DNA of 64,000 bases, from NCBI RefSeq assembly GCF_016862435.1, contig NZ_BOMY01000038.1, positions 1 to 64,000 of the forward strand. Direction: 5' to 3'. The notes beneath the pieces were generated by a model, which saw only the letters and a list, made by a program, of their open reading frames with translations, did not search any database and was not told where the DNA came from. Positions 32,630 to 41,211 of the stretch are shown here, one piece after another. Source of the stretch: Paractinoplanes tereljensis (GTDB lineage: Bacteria > Actinomycetota > Actinomycetes > Mycobacteriales > Micromonosporaceae). Numbering within the stretch: position 1 is the stretch's first letter; every line of letters starts with the position of its first letter. The position numbers and the translations under genes were made by a program.

Positions 32630-35377
32630 TCACCGCCGGCGCTTCTTGTTACCGCCGGCCTGACCGCCCATCATCTGCATCGCCGTGTCCCGAACCTCGG
32701 CGGCCTTCTGCGTGGTCGGGTGCTGGGCACCGAGCTGTTTCCGCAGACCTTTCCACGCCAGTTCGGCCATGCGGCGACCGGGTAAAGTCCGGCCCTGGTT
32801 CAGATAGGCGATCGCGAGGCTCAAGGCGGACCTCAGCGTGTCCGGGTGCTTCTCACCCAGCGCTCGGCCACGTTGCTCCCACAGCTGCTGCCCGAGCGTC
32901 AACGCCTCCTGATACCGCCCCAACTCCCCGAGCGCCGATACGACGTTGTTCGCCGACGCCAGCGTGTCCGGATGCTCCTCACCCAAAACCCGCCGGTGCT
33001 GGTTCCACACCTGCTGCCCGAGCGTCATCGCCTCCTGATACCGCCCCAACTTCGCCAGCCCCGAAACCACGTTGCTCGCCGCCATCAGGGTATCCGGGTG
33101 TTCCTCACCCAAAACCTGCCGATACCGCTCCCGCACCTGCTGCCAAAGCGTCAACGCCTCCTGAAAGTCCCCCAGCTCCCCCAGCACCGACGCGACACCG
33201 TTCGCCGACATCAGCGTGTCCGGATGCTCCTCACCCAGGACCCGGCGGCGCTGGTCCCACACCTGATGCTGGAGCGTCAGCGCCTCCTGATAGCGGCCCA
33301 AGTCCCTCAGCGTCGCCGCGACACTACTGGCCGACCGCAGCGTGTCCGGGTGCTCCTCACCCAGAACCTGACGCCGTCGCTGCCATACGTCGCGACCGAC
33401 CTCCTCCGCATGCTGGTGGTCGCCGAGAAGACTGAGAATTATTCCGAGGTCGGAGGCGCTGCGCAGCGTGTCGGGATCACTTTCGCCCCGGGTCCTGATC
33501 TGCCGTGACAGGACGTCGGCCACCAACGGCTGCAGGCGGCTGTACTCGCCGAGGTCACGCAGCGCCCAGATCACTTCGCTCGCCGCCCGCAGAGTGTCCC
33601 GGTGATCGGCGCCCAGCCGGTGCCTCCACTCCTCGAAAAGGTTCACGGCCAACTGCCGGGCCGGGGCGGTGTCACCGCGGCCGATCAGGTAGACCACGGC
33701 ATCACACGCACACAGACGCAGGGCCGGGTCATCGGTGTGGGCCGGGTCGACGGCGAGTAGGTGCGGAAGCAGTCGGCCCCAGTCCGGCCAGCTCGCCGGG
33801 TCCCTCGGGTCGCCCGGGTACATCCGGCCGAGCACCGCCTGCAGATGCACCGACAGCTCGGCAAACGCGGATGGTTCCATCTGCGTGCGGACTACCGCCT
33901 GGGTCAGCCGGTGAACCGTCACCGTTCCTGAACCCACCCGGGCCAGCCCATACGCGCCGATCCGGCCGATCGCCTCCTGCCGCACCAGCGGTCTGCCGAT
34001 CACCTCGGGCAGCGGGGCCAGCATCGCCGGATAGGGCTCGGTGGGCTGGGCCACCTCGACGATCAAGTCGACCGCGATCGGCTCCGGCGCGAGCAGCGCG
34101 CACAACCGCAGGATCGCCACCGCCGCCGGATCCACCTCCGACAGCGCGGCCACGCCGAGCGCGATCGACGCCGCCAGCGGCCGGGGATAGTCGACCGGCC
34201 GGCCCAAGTCCAGCACGGCCCGGGTCTCCTCGACCAGCAACTGCCGGTACTCGGCGACCGCCATGCCGGTCTCCGCGAGATAGCCGGCTGCCTGCGCCAG
34301 CGCCAGCGGCAGGTCACCCAGCGACTCCGCCAACCGGCCGGCCTCGTCGTTGTCCACGCCGGGCAACTGCTCGGCCAGGAAGCGCACCGCCTCCTCCCGG
34401 GGCAGGACGTCGAGCTCCACCGCGTGCGCGATCTGCTGCCAGTTCCCCCGGCGCGAGGTGATCAGCACGTGGCCGCCACCGCGCGGCAGCCACGGCAGCA
34501 CGTCCTCGCTGTCCACCACGTTGTCGAAGACCAGCAGCCAGCGTTGCTGCCCGGACAGGTGACCCAGCACCTTGCTCTTCGCGACCGTCGAATCGGCCCC
34601 CGCCTCGACCAGCCCCAGCTCGACCCCGAGGGCCGTGAACTGCTCGCCGATCAACCCGGCCTGCTCCGCCGACACCCACCACACCAGGTCGTACTCACCA
34701 GCGAACCGATAGGCGTACTCCAGCGCCACCTGGGTCTTCCCGACCCCGCCCATGCCGTGCAGTGCCTGCACGGCGACCCGCCCGGCCCCGGACAGGCCGT
34801 CGTGCACCTGGTTCAGCACACCGTCCCGGCCGGTGAACGCCGGATTCCGCCGATCCACGTTCCACACCGACGGCAACGAACCCGGCCGCCGTGGCCCCGC
34901 ATCGACGCTCGCGGCCGGCGCCGGACTATCGGGATATCGCGGAGCGGTCGCCGGCGCGGGCGGACCCAGCACCCCGCCGACCGACTCCAGCAGCAGTTGC
35001 ACGGCCTTCTCCGACGGCAGGTCACACAGGCTTGGCACGATGATCGGTGCCCAGATCCCCGTCCGGAGGTCGACGTTGTCGATCCGTACCGGAATCAGCT
35101 TCACGTCCACATCCTTACGCCGCTGCGCGAAACGAGCCGTCCACTCGTCCGTCGTGAAGCGACCCGGATCGAGGTACGCCGACGACAGCAGCACCAGCAT
35201 CGGGTTCTCCCGCTCGAGCGCCTCGTGCATCCGCTCGACGAAGTTCTCACCGGCCTTCCAATCGACACAGTCCAACTCGGTGTCGTAGCCGGCGTGCTCC
35301 AGATGCCAACTAGCCCACTCCGCCCACGATCGATCCACACCGGCATGCGAAATGAAGATCCGGGACGTATCGCTCAC
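32630..35377 (-). CDS. TIR-NB-ARC-TPR (NLR-like) protein
   Basis: A 915-residue STAND protein. Residues 6-130 are a TIR domain (RIFISHAGVDRSWAEWASWHL, LVLLSSAYLD, FTTDEWTARFA); Glu78 in TTDEW is in the place of the NADase Glu of TIR enzymes. Residues 175-470 are NB-ARC (GRDGVLNQV, Walker A GMGGVGKT 208-215, Walker B RWLLVFDNV, ITSRR, DLPLALAQAAGY). From about 588 to the end there are seven kinesin-light-chain-type 42-residue TPRs beginning LGEEHPDTL. GTG 35377 directly precedes the TIR domain. Related bacterial NLR proteins sense phage proteins and deplete NAD; a signalling role is also possible in actinomycetes. It is divergent from the kinase/ParB-like gene. Confidence 0.88.
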   Translation of the reverse strand: MSDTSRIFISHAGVDRSWAEWASWHLEHAGYDTELDCVDWKAGENFVERMHEALERENPMLVLLSSAYLDPGRFTTDEWTARFAQRRKDVDVKLIPVRIDNVDLRTGIWAPIIVPSLCDLPSEKAVQLLLESVGGVLGPPAPATAPRYPDSPAPAASVDAGPRRPGSLPSVWNVDRRNPAFTGRDGVLNQVHDGLSGAGRVAVQALHGMGGVGKTQVALEYAYRFAGEYDLVWWVSAEQAGLIGEQFTALGVELGLVEAGADSTVAKSKVLGHLSGQQRWLLVFDNVVDSEDVLPWLPRGGGHVLITSRRGNWQQIAHAVELDVLPREEAVRFLAEQLPGVDNDEAGRLAESLGDLPLALAQAAGYLAETGMAVAEYRQLLVEETRAVLDLGRPVDYPRPLAASIALGVAALSEVDPAAVAILRLCALLAPEPIAVDLIVEVAQPTEPYPAMLAPLPEVIGRPLVRQEAIGRIGAYGLARVGSGTVTVHRLTQAVVRTQMEPSAFAELSVHLQAVLGRMYPGDPRDPASWPDWGRLLPHLLAVDPAHTDDPALRLCACDAVVYLIGRGDTAPARQLAVNLFEEWRHRLGADHRDTLRAASEVIWALRDLGEYSRLQPLVADVLSRQIRTRGESDPDTLRSASDLGIILSLLGDHQHAEEVGRDVWQRRRQVLGEEHPDTLRSASSVAATLRDLGRYQEALTLQHQVWDQRRRVLGEEHPDTLMSANGVASVLGELGDFQEALTLWQQVRERYRQVLGEEHPDTLMAASNVVSGLAKLGRYQEAMTLGQQVWNQHRRVLGEEHPDTLASANNVVSALGELGRYQEALTLGQQLWEQRGRALGEKHPDTLRSALSLAIAYLNQGRTLPGRRMAELAWKGLRKQLGAQHPTTQKAAEVRDTAMQMMGGQAGGNKKRRR
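32720..33616. repeat. 126-bp tandem repeats coding for TPRs
   Basis: Seven in-register 126-bp units within the NLR-like gene code for 42-residue TPRs. The three central units are the most alike at both protein and DNA level (each starts with codons for LGEEHPDTL). Recent amplification of the central units is likely, a pattern seen in sensor repeats that change copy number. Confidence 0.85.
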
Positions 35378-35444
35378 GCGTACACCCTGCCCGCCAGCCC
35401 TTCGGACGACCACCCCCGAACGGGCGATCGGGCTAAGGTTGCCC

Positions 35445-36305
35445 ATGGCCCTGGGGCGATCTGTCGTTATCAATGGTGATCTCGGGAGTGGCAAGACCAC
35501 GGTGTCCGTGCTGCTCGCCCGGCAACTCGGGGTGCGGCGCATCAGCATCGGCGATCTCTATCGGGAACTGGCGGCGCGGCGCGGGTTGAGCGCACTGCAG
35601 CTCAACCGGCATTCCGAGCTCGACGACACGATCGACGCCCACATCGACCAGATCCAGCGCGACATCGTGGCGTCCGGCGAGCAACTCGTCGTCGACAGCC
35701 GGCTGGCCTGGCACTTCTTCGCCGGCGCGCTGAAGGTGCACCTGATCACCGAGCCCACCGTCGCGGCCCGGCGGGTTCTGGGCCGCCCGACCGAGGTGGA
35801 GAACTACGCCACCCTCGAGGAGGCACGCACCGATCTGGAGTCGCGCAGCGAGAGCGAGCGCATCCGGTTCCTGGCCAAGTACGGCGTGGACAAGACCCGC
35901 CTGCGCAACTACGACACCATCTGCGACAGCACCCGGGCCACGCCGCAAGAAATCCTCGACACGATCATCGAGTCCCTGCACGAGTCGGAGCTGACCGCCT
36001 CGTCCGGCCCGGCCTGCTATCTCGACCCGCAGCGCATCTTCCCCACGGCGGCCGTTCCCGCGTTCGACGAATCCGACTCGGCCGAGCCGATCGAGGTCGG
36101 CTACGCCGCACGGCACTTCTTCGCGGTCCGCGGCCACCAGCGACTGGGTGCCGCGATCCGCTCCGGCCAGTCCCTGGTGCGCGCCTCGCTGGCCGAGGAG
36201 GCGATCTCCCGGCCGGCCGACGTGACGGCCGACCGGGTCCACGCCTGGGACCGGGCGTTCGGCATCGAATTGCCGCAGCTGGGAGCGCTGTCGCAGGCGG
36301 GTTAG
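35445..36305 (+). CDS. P-loop (cytidylate-kinase-like) kinase fused to a ParB/Srx-like domain
   Basis: A 286-residue protein. Residues 5-180 are a small kinase of the CMP-kinase/AAA_18 type: Walker A GDLGSGKTT (11-19), SIGDLYRELAARRG as nucleotide-binding helix, VVDSRLAWHF as the Walker-B-like strand. Residues 192-250 look like a ParB/sulfiredoxin-fold domain: DPQRI, EPIEVGY, then FFAVRGHQRLGAAI with the G-H-x-R motif (230-233). ParB domains bind CTP and some Srx-fold enzymes are kinases, so a nucleotide-linked role fits; this is inference. ATG 35445 follows a TAAGGT -10 box by 5 nt. It is divergent from the TIR-NLR gene, and its stop overlaps that of the SGNH gene. Confidence 0.7.
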   Translation: MALGRSVVINGDLGSGKTTVSVLLARQLGVRRISIGDLYRELAARRGLSALQLNRHSELDDTIDAHIDQIQRDIVASGEQLVVDSRLAWHFFAGALKVHLITEPTVAARRVLGRPTEVENYATLEEARTDLESRSESERIRFLAKYGVDKTRLRNYDTICDSTRATPQEILDTIIESLHESELTASSGPACYLDPQRIFPTAAVPAFDESDSAEPIEVGYAARHFFAVRGHQRLGAAIRSGQSLVRASLAEEAISRPADVTADRVHAWDRAFGIELPQLGALSQAG

Positions 36306-37042
36306 CAAACGCCGGCGAGGATCTCGGCCACGGCGCGCATTCCGGCGGCGTTCGGGTGATACGGCGCGCCGGCCCGGGAGAGGCGGAAACGCCGGGTCCA
36401 CGGCTCGGCCGACCAGGCGTGATGGTCGCGGCTGGCGGCCGACACCGCCACGTACTCGGCGCCGGCCCGCTCGGCGGCGGCCGCAGTCTCCTGGCTCAGG
36501 CGAACGGCCACCTCGCGGCCCCAGGCGGCGACCTCGGCCGGAAGCCGGCCGGTGTCGGCATCCGGGTCCGGCGGCAGGATGGTGAGGTAGTCGACAAGCA
36601 GGAGGCGGGCCCGCGGGGCACGCCGGCGCACCTCGCCGGTCAGCCGGTCGAAGGTGCCGCCGAGTTCGCCGAGCCGCCGGTCGCTCCGGCGGGCGTACTC
36701 ATCCGCCCGGCGCCGGATCGGGGCGGGCATGCTCGCCCAGGTCAGCCGGGGCAGGTAACCGATGTCGTTGCCGCCGCAGGTGATGGTGACCAGGTCGGTT
36801 CCGGCCGTGACCGCCGAGATCTGGGCCGGGCCGGCGCCGGGCTGACCGTCGAGCATCTGCGCCGCGGTCGCGCCGGAGTAGGTGACGTCGGTCAGGTCCA
36901 GGCCGAGCCGCGCGGCCAGCAGATGGGCGTAGTTGGCGGCCGACCGCCCGGCCCGGCGCGGGCTGCCCGGGCTGCGGCGGCCGATGAACGGGCCGGCCGC
37001 GAACGAGCTGCCCATCGCGACGTACCGCGGACGCTCAGGCAC
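36302..37042 (-). CDS. SGNH/GDSL-type esterase
   Basis: A 246-residue hydrolase. Block I is YVAMGSSFAAGP (a GSS in place of the usual GDS), with Gly in YSGATAAQML and Asn in TCGGNDIGYL. The catalytic Asp-x-x-His appears as APYHPNAAG near the C-terminus, with Pro-Tyr instead of the usual D-x-x-H start. Loss of the block I Asp does not remove the nucleophile Ser. There is no signal peptide, unusual for the family. GTG 37042 begins inside the last codons of an alpha/beta hydrolase remnant (8-nt overlap), so the present start may be secondary. Confidence 0.75.
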   Translation of the reverse strand: MPERPRYVAMGSSFAAGPFIGRRSPGSPRRAGRSAANYAHLLAARLGLDLTDVTYSGATAAQMLDGQPGAGPAQISAVTAGTDLVTITCGGNDIGYLPRLTWASMPAPIRRRADEYARRSDRRLGELGGTFDRLTGEVRRRAPRARLLLVDYLTILPPDPDADTGRLPAEVAAWGREVAVRLSQETAAAAERAGAEYVAVSAASRDHHAWSAEPWTRRFRLSRAGAPYHPNAAGMRAVAEILAGVC

Positions 37043-37265
37043 TGCTGACCATCCTGTCCGGGTTCCCGCCGAAGCTCGTCGCGTTCGCGGCCAGATACCC
37101 GAGAGCCGCGGTGCCCTGCCGCACCGGGACCGGATAGTGCTGGCCGGGCGCGAGCGAGTACTCCAGGCTCGCCACCACGAAGCCGCGGTCGGCGAGCGCG
37201 GTGGCGTAGTCGGCGACCTGCGTCCGGGAGCCGGACAGAAACCCGCCGCCTCCAGCTTCCAGTCA
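37035..37265 (-). pseudogene. Internal fragment of an alpha/beta hydrolase gene
   Basis: The minus-strand frame between an in-frame TGA near 37266 and the TGA at 37035 reads GGGFLSGSRTQVADYATAL, then FVVASLEYSLAPGQHYPVPV and FGGNPDRMV. This is the oxyanion-loop to pre-nucleophile part of a hormone-sensitive-lipase-type esterase (HGGGF, Y-R-L-A-P, F-G-G-x-P-D-R). The N-terminus and everything from the G-x-S-x-G elbow onward are missing. It ends 8 nt inside the SGNH gene start. Confidence 0.65.
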
Positions 37266-37342
37266 CGTGATCCAGACTGCACTCCGGGCCGGTCGCCGGG
37301 CATCACATGAAATGATGAGGACCGGCTCTGGGGGTTGCGGGC

Positions 37343-40081
37343 ATGGCACGGGTGACTTTACGTGGGCGCGCGCAGGAGATGTCCGTCCTTCTGGGTTCCC
37401 TCCGCCAGACCGCCCGCAGCCGGCGCGGCTCGGTGATCGCGCTGATCGGCGAACCGGGCATCGGCAAGACGAGCGTGCTGAGCGACGCGGCGGAGCAGGC
37501 CCGGCGCCAGGGATTCGCGGTGGGCGCCGGCAAGACCGAGGAGATCGACCAGGTCGCCGCGGGTGCGCCGCTGCTTGTCGCGCTGCGGTCCGGCCCGCAG
37601 CCGCTGCTCGAAGCGGAGTCCTTCGCCGGGCTGGCGCCGCTGTATGAGCGGCCGCTCTGGCTGATCGACCGGATCGCCGAGCTGCTGGCCGAGCGAGCGG
37701 CCCGCCAGCCGGTTCTGATCGGGCTGGACGACGTGCAGTGGACCGATCCACTGACCCGCTTCGCGCTGCGCGTGCTGCCGGCCCGGCTCGCCGATTCGCC
37801 GGTCGTGTGGCTGCTGGCCAGCCGGCTCACCCCGCTCGACCGGCTCGAGGACGTCCTCGCCGCGGCCGGCCCCATGCCGGTCTCTCGGATCGTCCTGGGG
37901 CCGATCACCGATGCCGAGATCGACGAGCTCGCCGCCGACCGGCTGGGCACCGCCCCGGACGCCGCCACCCGGCAGCTGCTGCGCGGCGTCGGCGGCAACC
38001 CGTTCTGGGCCGCGCAACTGCTCACCGGGCTGGCCCGCCGGCGTGCCCACGGGCTCGCCGAGACGGACGCGCACGCCGAGCTGATCGCCGGCCTCCGGCA
38101 GCGCCTGACCGGCCTGCCGGAGTCGGTGGTCTCGGTCGTGCGGGCGGTCGCCGTCTGCGGGCGGGCCGTTCCGGTCGCCGACGTCGCGGGTCTGCTCGGC
38201 CAGGTGACCGCCGAGCTGGTGTACGAGGCGGCGACCCGCGCCCAGGACGAGGGGCTGCTCACCGTCGCGGAGACCGGCCTGTCCCTGCCGCACGACCTCA
38301 TCCGGGAAGCCATCTACGCCCACACTCCGGCGCCGGACCGGACCCGGCTGCACCGGGCGCGCGGGCGGCAGTTGGCCACGGCGGGCGAGGCCGCGCTGCC
38401 GGCCGTCCCGCATTTCCTGGCCAGCGCCGAGCCCGGCGATCTCGAGGCGGCCGAAGTGGCCCTGCGCGCGGCCGCCGAGAGCGTCACCGTCATGCCGGAA
38501 CAGGCGGCGACGCTCGCCCGGCAGGCGTTCACGATGATCGGCGTCGCCCATCCCCGCGCCCTGGAGATCGGTGAACGGGCCCTGGCCGTACTGGTCAGCG
38601 CCCAGCGCAACAACGACGTCCTCGACCTCGCCGACACCCTGCTGCCGATCGCCGGCACCCCCGGCGCGGTGGCCCGCATCGAGGTCAGCGCCGGCCGGGC
38701 CCTCTGGGACTCCGGCGCCGGCCCGGCCCTGGAACACCGCACCAACGCCGCGCTCGGCCGCCCGGACCTGCCGCCCGCCGATCGGGCCCGGCTTCGAGCG
38801 TTGCGAGCACTCGCGATGACCCGTACACCGTCGGCGCCGGCCGCGGCCGAGGCCGCCACCCGGACCCTGGCCGAGGGTGCCCGGCTCGGCGACGGCCCGG
38901 CCCAGCAGACGGCGTTGCTCGCGCTGACCGAGATCACCCGCAATACCGGTGAGCACCGCAAGGTGCTCGACTACTTCGACCAGCTGCGCCTGATCTCGTC
39001 GTCGGCCCACGTCGCCGAGCGCATCCGCGCCCTGCAGCACCTGGACCGCTACGACGAGGCCGCCACCTTGCTGGCCAAGCTCCGGGCCGACGCCGGCGAC
39101 AACCTGGACCGGCTGCTCCCGTCCCATCTGTTCGCCCAGGTGTGGCAGCACCACAACCTGGGCGAACTGGCGGCGGCCGAGGTCACCGCGCGCAAGCTGC
39201 TCCGCCAGGCCGAGGCGATCGAGAACTTCGCGTACCTGATGAACGCCCGCATGGTCCTCGGCGGCCTGGCGATCTATCGCGGCGAGGTAGCCCGGGCCCG
39301 CAAGGAGATCGCGCCGATCGAGAACGCCGTAGAGCGCCAGGACACGATCCGCGCCTCCCGCCTGCTCGCGATGCAGGCCTGGCTCGCCGCCGAGGAGGGC
39401 GACCCGGAGCGCTCGCTGCGCATCATCGTCCCGCTGCTGTCCGCGGCCGACGACGGTTCGCACGCCTGGGCCTGGTCGCCACCCTGGATGCGGACGTTCA
39501 GCGGCATCGCCCAGCAGGCCGGCGACCCCGCCGCCGCCCGGCTGGCGGCCCACCTCGCCGACCTCGGTGCCCGGCGCAACCCCGGCGTAGCGACGATGAA
39601 AGGCGTGGCCCTGCAGGTACGCGGCCATCAGACGGCCGACGCCAAGGTGCTGTCCCGAGCCGTCACCGTGCTGCGCCACTCGCCAAGACCGCTGGTGCTG
39701 GCCGGCGCCCTCCGCGATCTCGGCGACGTGCTGGTCGCCGCCGGGCGCCCGGAGGACGGCCAGGCCGCCCTCCGCGAGGCCCACAACCTTTTCGAACAGG
39801 CCGGGGCGTACGGCTACACCCGAGCGATCGAGGCCGACCACCCGGCGCTCGCCGCCCACCCCCGCCGCCGCGCCGCGCACGGCTGGGCCGCCCTGACCGA
39901 GACCGAGGCCCGGGTCGCCGAACTGGTCGCCGCCGGCCACTCCAACCGGTCCACCGCGGCCACCCTCGGCGTCTCGACCAACACCGTGAGCACCCACCTG
40001 CGGTCAATCTTCACCAAGTTCGAGGTCCGCTCCCGAGTGCAACTGGCCAACGCCGTCCGCGACGCCGCGCCGCTCCGGTAA
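37343..40081 (+). CDS. LuxR-family ATPase regulator (LAL type)
   Basis: A 912-residue regulator. An N-terminal STAND ATPase has Walker A GEPGIGKT (36-43) and Walker B LIGLDDVQWTD. A long helical middle follows, and the LuxR DNA-binding domain lies at the C-terminus (LTETEARVAELVAAGHSNRSTAATLGVSTNTVSTHL). Such MalT-like LAL proteins activate sugar or antibiotic genes in actinomycetes. No RBS better than GGGGG about 10 nt upstream of ATG 37343 is visible. Its target is unknown. The nearest downstream genes are on the other strand. Confidence 0.9.
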   Translation: MARVTLRGRAQEMSVLLGSLRQTARSRRGSVIALIGEPGIGKTSVLSDAAEQARRQGFAVGAGKTEEIDQVAAGAPLLVALRSGPQPLLEAESFAGLAPLYERPLWLIDRIAELLAERAARQPVLIGLDDVQWTDPLTRFALRVLPARLADSPVVWLLASRLTPLDRLEDVLAAAGPMPVSRIVLGPITDAEIDELAADRLGTAPDAATRQLLRGVGGNPFWAAQLLTGLARRRAHGLAETDAHAELIAGLRQRLTGLPESVVSVVRAVAVCGRAVPVADVAGLLGQVTAELVYEAATRAQDEGLLTVAETGLSLPHDLIREAIYAHTPAPDRTRLHRARGRQLATAGEAALPAVPHFLASAEPGDLEAAEVALRAAAESVTVMPEQAATLARQAFTMIGVAHPRALEIGERALAVLVSAQRNNDVLDLADTLLPIAGTPGAVARIEVSAGRALWDSGAGPALEHRTNAALGRPDLPPADRARLRALRALAMTRTPSAPAAAEAATRTLAEGARLGDGPAQQTALLALTEITRNTGEHRKVLDYFDQLRLISSSAHVAERIRALQHLDRYDEAATLLAKLRADAGDNLDRLLPSHLFAQVWQHHNLGELAAAEVTARKLLRQAEAIENFAYLMNARMVLGGLAIYRGEVARARKEIAPIENAVERQDTIRASRLLAMQAWLAAEEGDPERSLRIIVPLLSAADDGSHAWAWSPPWMRTFSGIAQQAGDPAAARLAAHLADLGARRNPGVATMKGVALQVRGHQTADAKVLSRAVTVLRHSPRPLVLAGALRDLGDVLVAAGRPEDGQAALREAHNLFEQAGAYGYTRAIEADHPALAAHPRRRAAHGWAALTETEARVAELVAAGHSNRSTAATLGVSTNTVSTHLRSIFTKFEVRSRVQLANAVRDAAPLR

Positions 40082-40087
40082 GGCTGC

Positions 40088-40516
40088 TCAGGCCTGGCCG
40101 GCGGCGATGGCGGCTCGGGCGGCGGCGATCAGTTCGGCGTTGGTGTGGGCGTGGCCCCAGAGGCCCCAGCCGCCCTCCGGCGCCTCGGTCAGCAGCACCC
40201 AGGTCCGGTCCCGGAGCGAAAGGTCGCCGGCCGCCGCGGCCACGATGTCGGTCAGCCGCTCCACGACCGCGAGTTGCTTCTCCCGGTCCAGCGCGCCGGC
40301 GTTGGTCAGCACCTGCACGCGTACGTAATCGCCGTCGCCGTCGACGTTGGCGGCCGCGCCGGGCGGCAACTCGTGCACGAAGGCGGCGGTGTTCTTCCGG
40401 AACATCGGGATGTCCGGCACCTTTTCGATCTCCTTGACCGCCGTGGCCAGGTCAACGGCGAGTCGGTGCTTGTCGGCGAACGTGCCGGCCGCGGCGTACA
40501 CGTCAATCATCGGCAT
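40088..40516 (-). CDS. Tautomerase-superfamily protein
   Basis: A 142-residue protein that starts MPMIDVYAAAGTFADKH. After removal of Met the N-terminal Pro would be the catalytic base, as in 4-oxalocrotonate tautomerase and MIF-type enzymes. A second beta-alpha-beta half (YVRVQVLTNAGALDREKQLAVVERLTDIV) and TWVLLTEAPEGGWGLWGHAHT follow, typical of actinobacterial tautomerases of this length. ATG 40516 is chosen for the MP start. It is convergent with the LuxR regulator gene. Confidence 0.85.
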   Translation of the reverse strand: MPMIDVYAAAGTFADKHRLAVDLATAVKEIEKVPDIPMFRKNTAAFVHELPPGAAANVDGDGDYVRVQVLTNAGALDREKQLAVVERLTDIVAAAAGDLSLRDRTWVLLTEAPEGGWGLWGHAHTNAELIAAARAAIAAGQA

Positions 40517-40633
40517 GGTCTTTGCCCTTCGTAGGTGTGCTCGCAGCGAGCAAAACAGCACGCCGGATCCCAGAACATCACCTGAACACGTGACCGCGTT
40601 GTCGTACCGCCCGGTTACATTCGCGGCGACCAA

Positions 40634-40914
40634 CGACGATCCTGCTCTACAGCCGGCCCGGCAAGGCGAAGCTGCGGCACATCGCCGGCAACCCGCGGGT
40701 GAGCCTGACCCTTGACGTCACCGACATCGGGCGGAACATCGTGCGTGTCGAAGGCACCGCTGTGCAGGACGGTGACCAGTTGCCGGCTCACCTTCAGCCG
40801 GACTACCTGGCCAAGTACACCGAGCGGATCGCTGCCATGTTCGGCTCGGCCGAGCAGTTCGCCGCGCTTTTCTCGGCGGCGGTGGTCATCACGCCGAGCA
40901 GGCTATACACCTGA
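40634..40914 (+). pseudogene. 5'-truncated PPOX/F420-dependent oxidoreductase gene
   Basis: The frame reads TILLYSRPGKAKLRHIAGNP, then VSLTLDVTDIGRNIVRVEGTA and ends FSAAVVITPSRLYT at 40914. It corresponds to a PPOX-class, probably F420-binding, split-barrel enzyme (TIGR03667 type) from its second strand to the end. The first 30 or so residues, including the strand before TILLYS, are missing, and no start with a ribosome site precedes it. Its end overlaps the small gene on the other strand. Confidence 0.65.
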
Positions 40915-41085
40915 CGTGGCGGTGGGCTGCGGGAACGCTTCGCGGGCCTCCAGGAGGGCGGCTCGTTCCAGTTCGAGTTGGGCGCAGCGCAGGCGCAGGT
41001 CGAGCAGTTCGGCTCGCAGTTCCTCGGTCAGGCCGGCCGTGACCAGGTGGTCGAAGGTGCGTCGATCGGAGGAGATGGTCATCAT
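40903..41085 (-). CDS. Small coiled-coil protein, unknown function
   Basis: A 60-residue protein. After RRTFDHLVTAGLTEEL a continuous amphipathic helix follows (RAELLDLRLRCAQLELERAA) with leucines in heptad-like spacing. Codons have strong third-position G/C bias, which supports a real gene. ATG 41085 has AAAGAG about 7 nt upstream. No family is recognised. It overlaps the PPOX remnant by 12 nt. Confidence 0.5.
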   Translation of the reverse strand: MMTISSDRRTFDHLVTAGLTEELRAELLDLRLRCAQLELERAALLEAREAFPQPTATSGV

Positions 41086-41129
41086 GGTGCTCTTTTCCGT
41101 GTCCGGTGTCCTTCACGGTAAGGTCTCGT

Positions 41130-41211
41130 CGTCGCAATGTCTATTAGACCTATAGGAATAATATCCCATGCGCCCCTTCCCCCACCGGGACGGTAGGAAT
41201 AGCGTGCGGGT
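41130..41211. promoter_or_regulatory. A/T-rich divergent promoter region
   Basis: An unusually A/T-rich patch (41139-41170) holds the palindrome CCTATAGG (41149-41156) flanked by tctatta and aataata. On the plus strand TAGCGT (41200-41205) lies 6 nt before ATG 41212, a leaderless -10 arrangement. The patch probably carries promoters for both neighbouring genes. Confidence 0.45.

Noticed and set aside
36302..37306. Longer SGNH protein starting near 37306
   Set aside because: The extra 88 codons have no SGNH similarity, and another frame of the same DNA codes for the alpha/beta hydrolase remnant; GTG 37042 fits the conserved start of block I.
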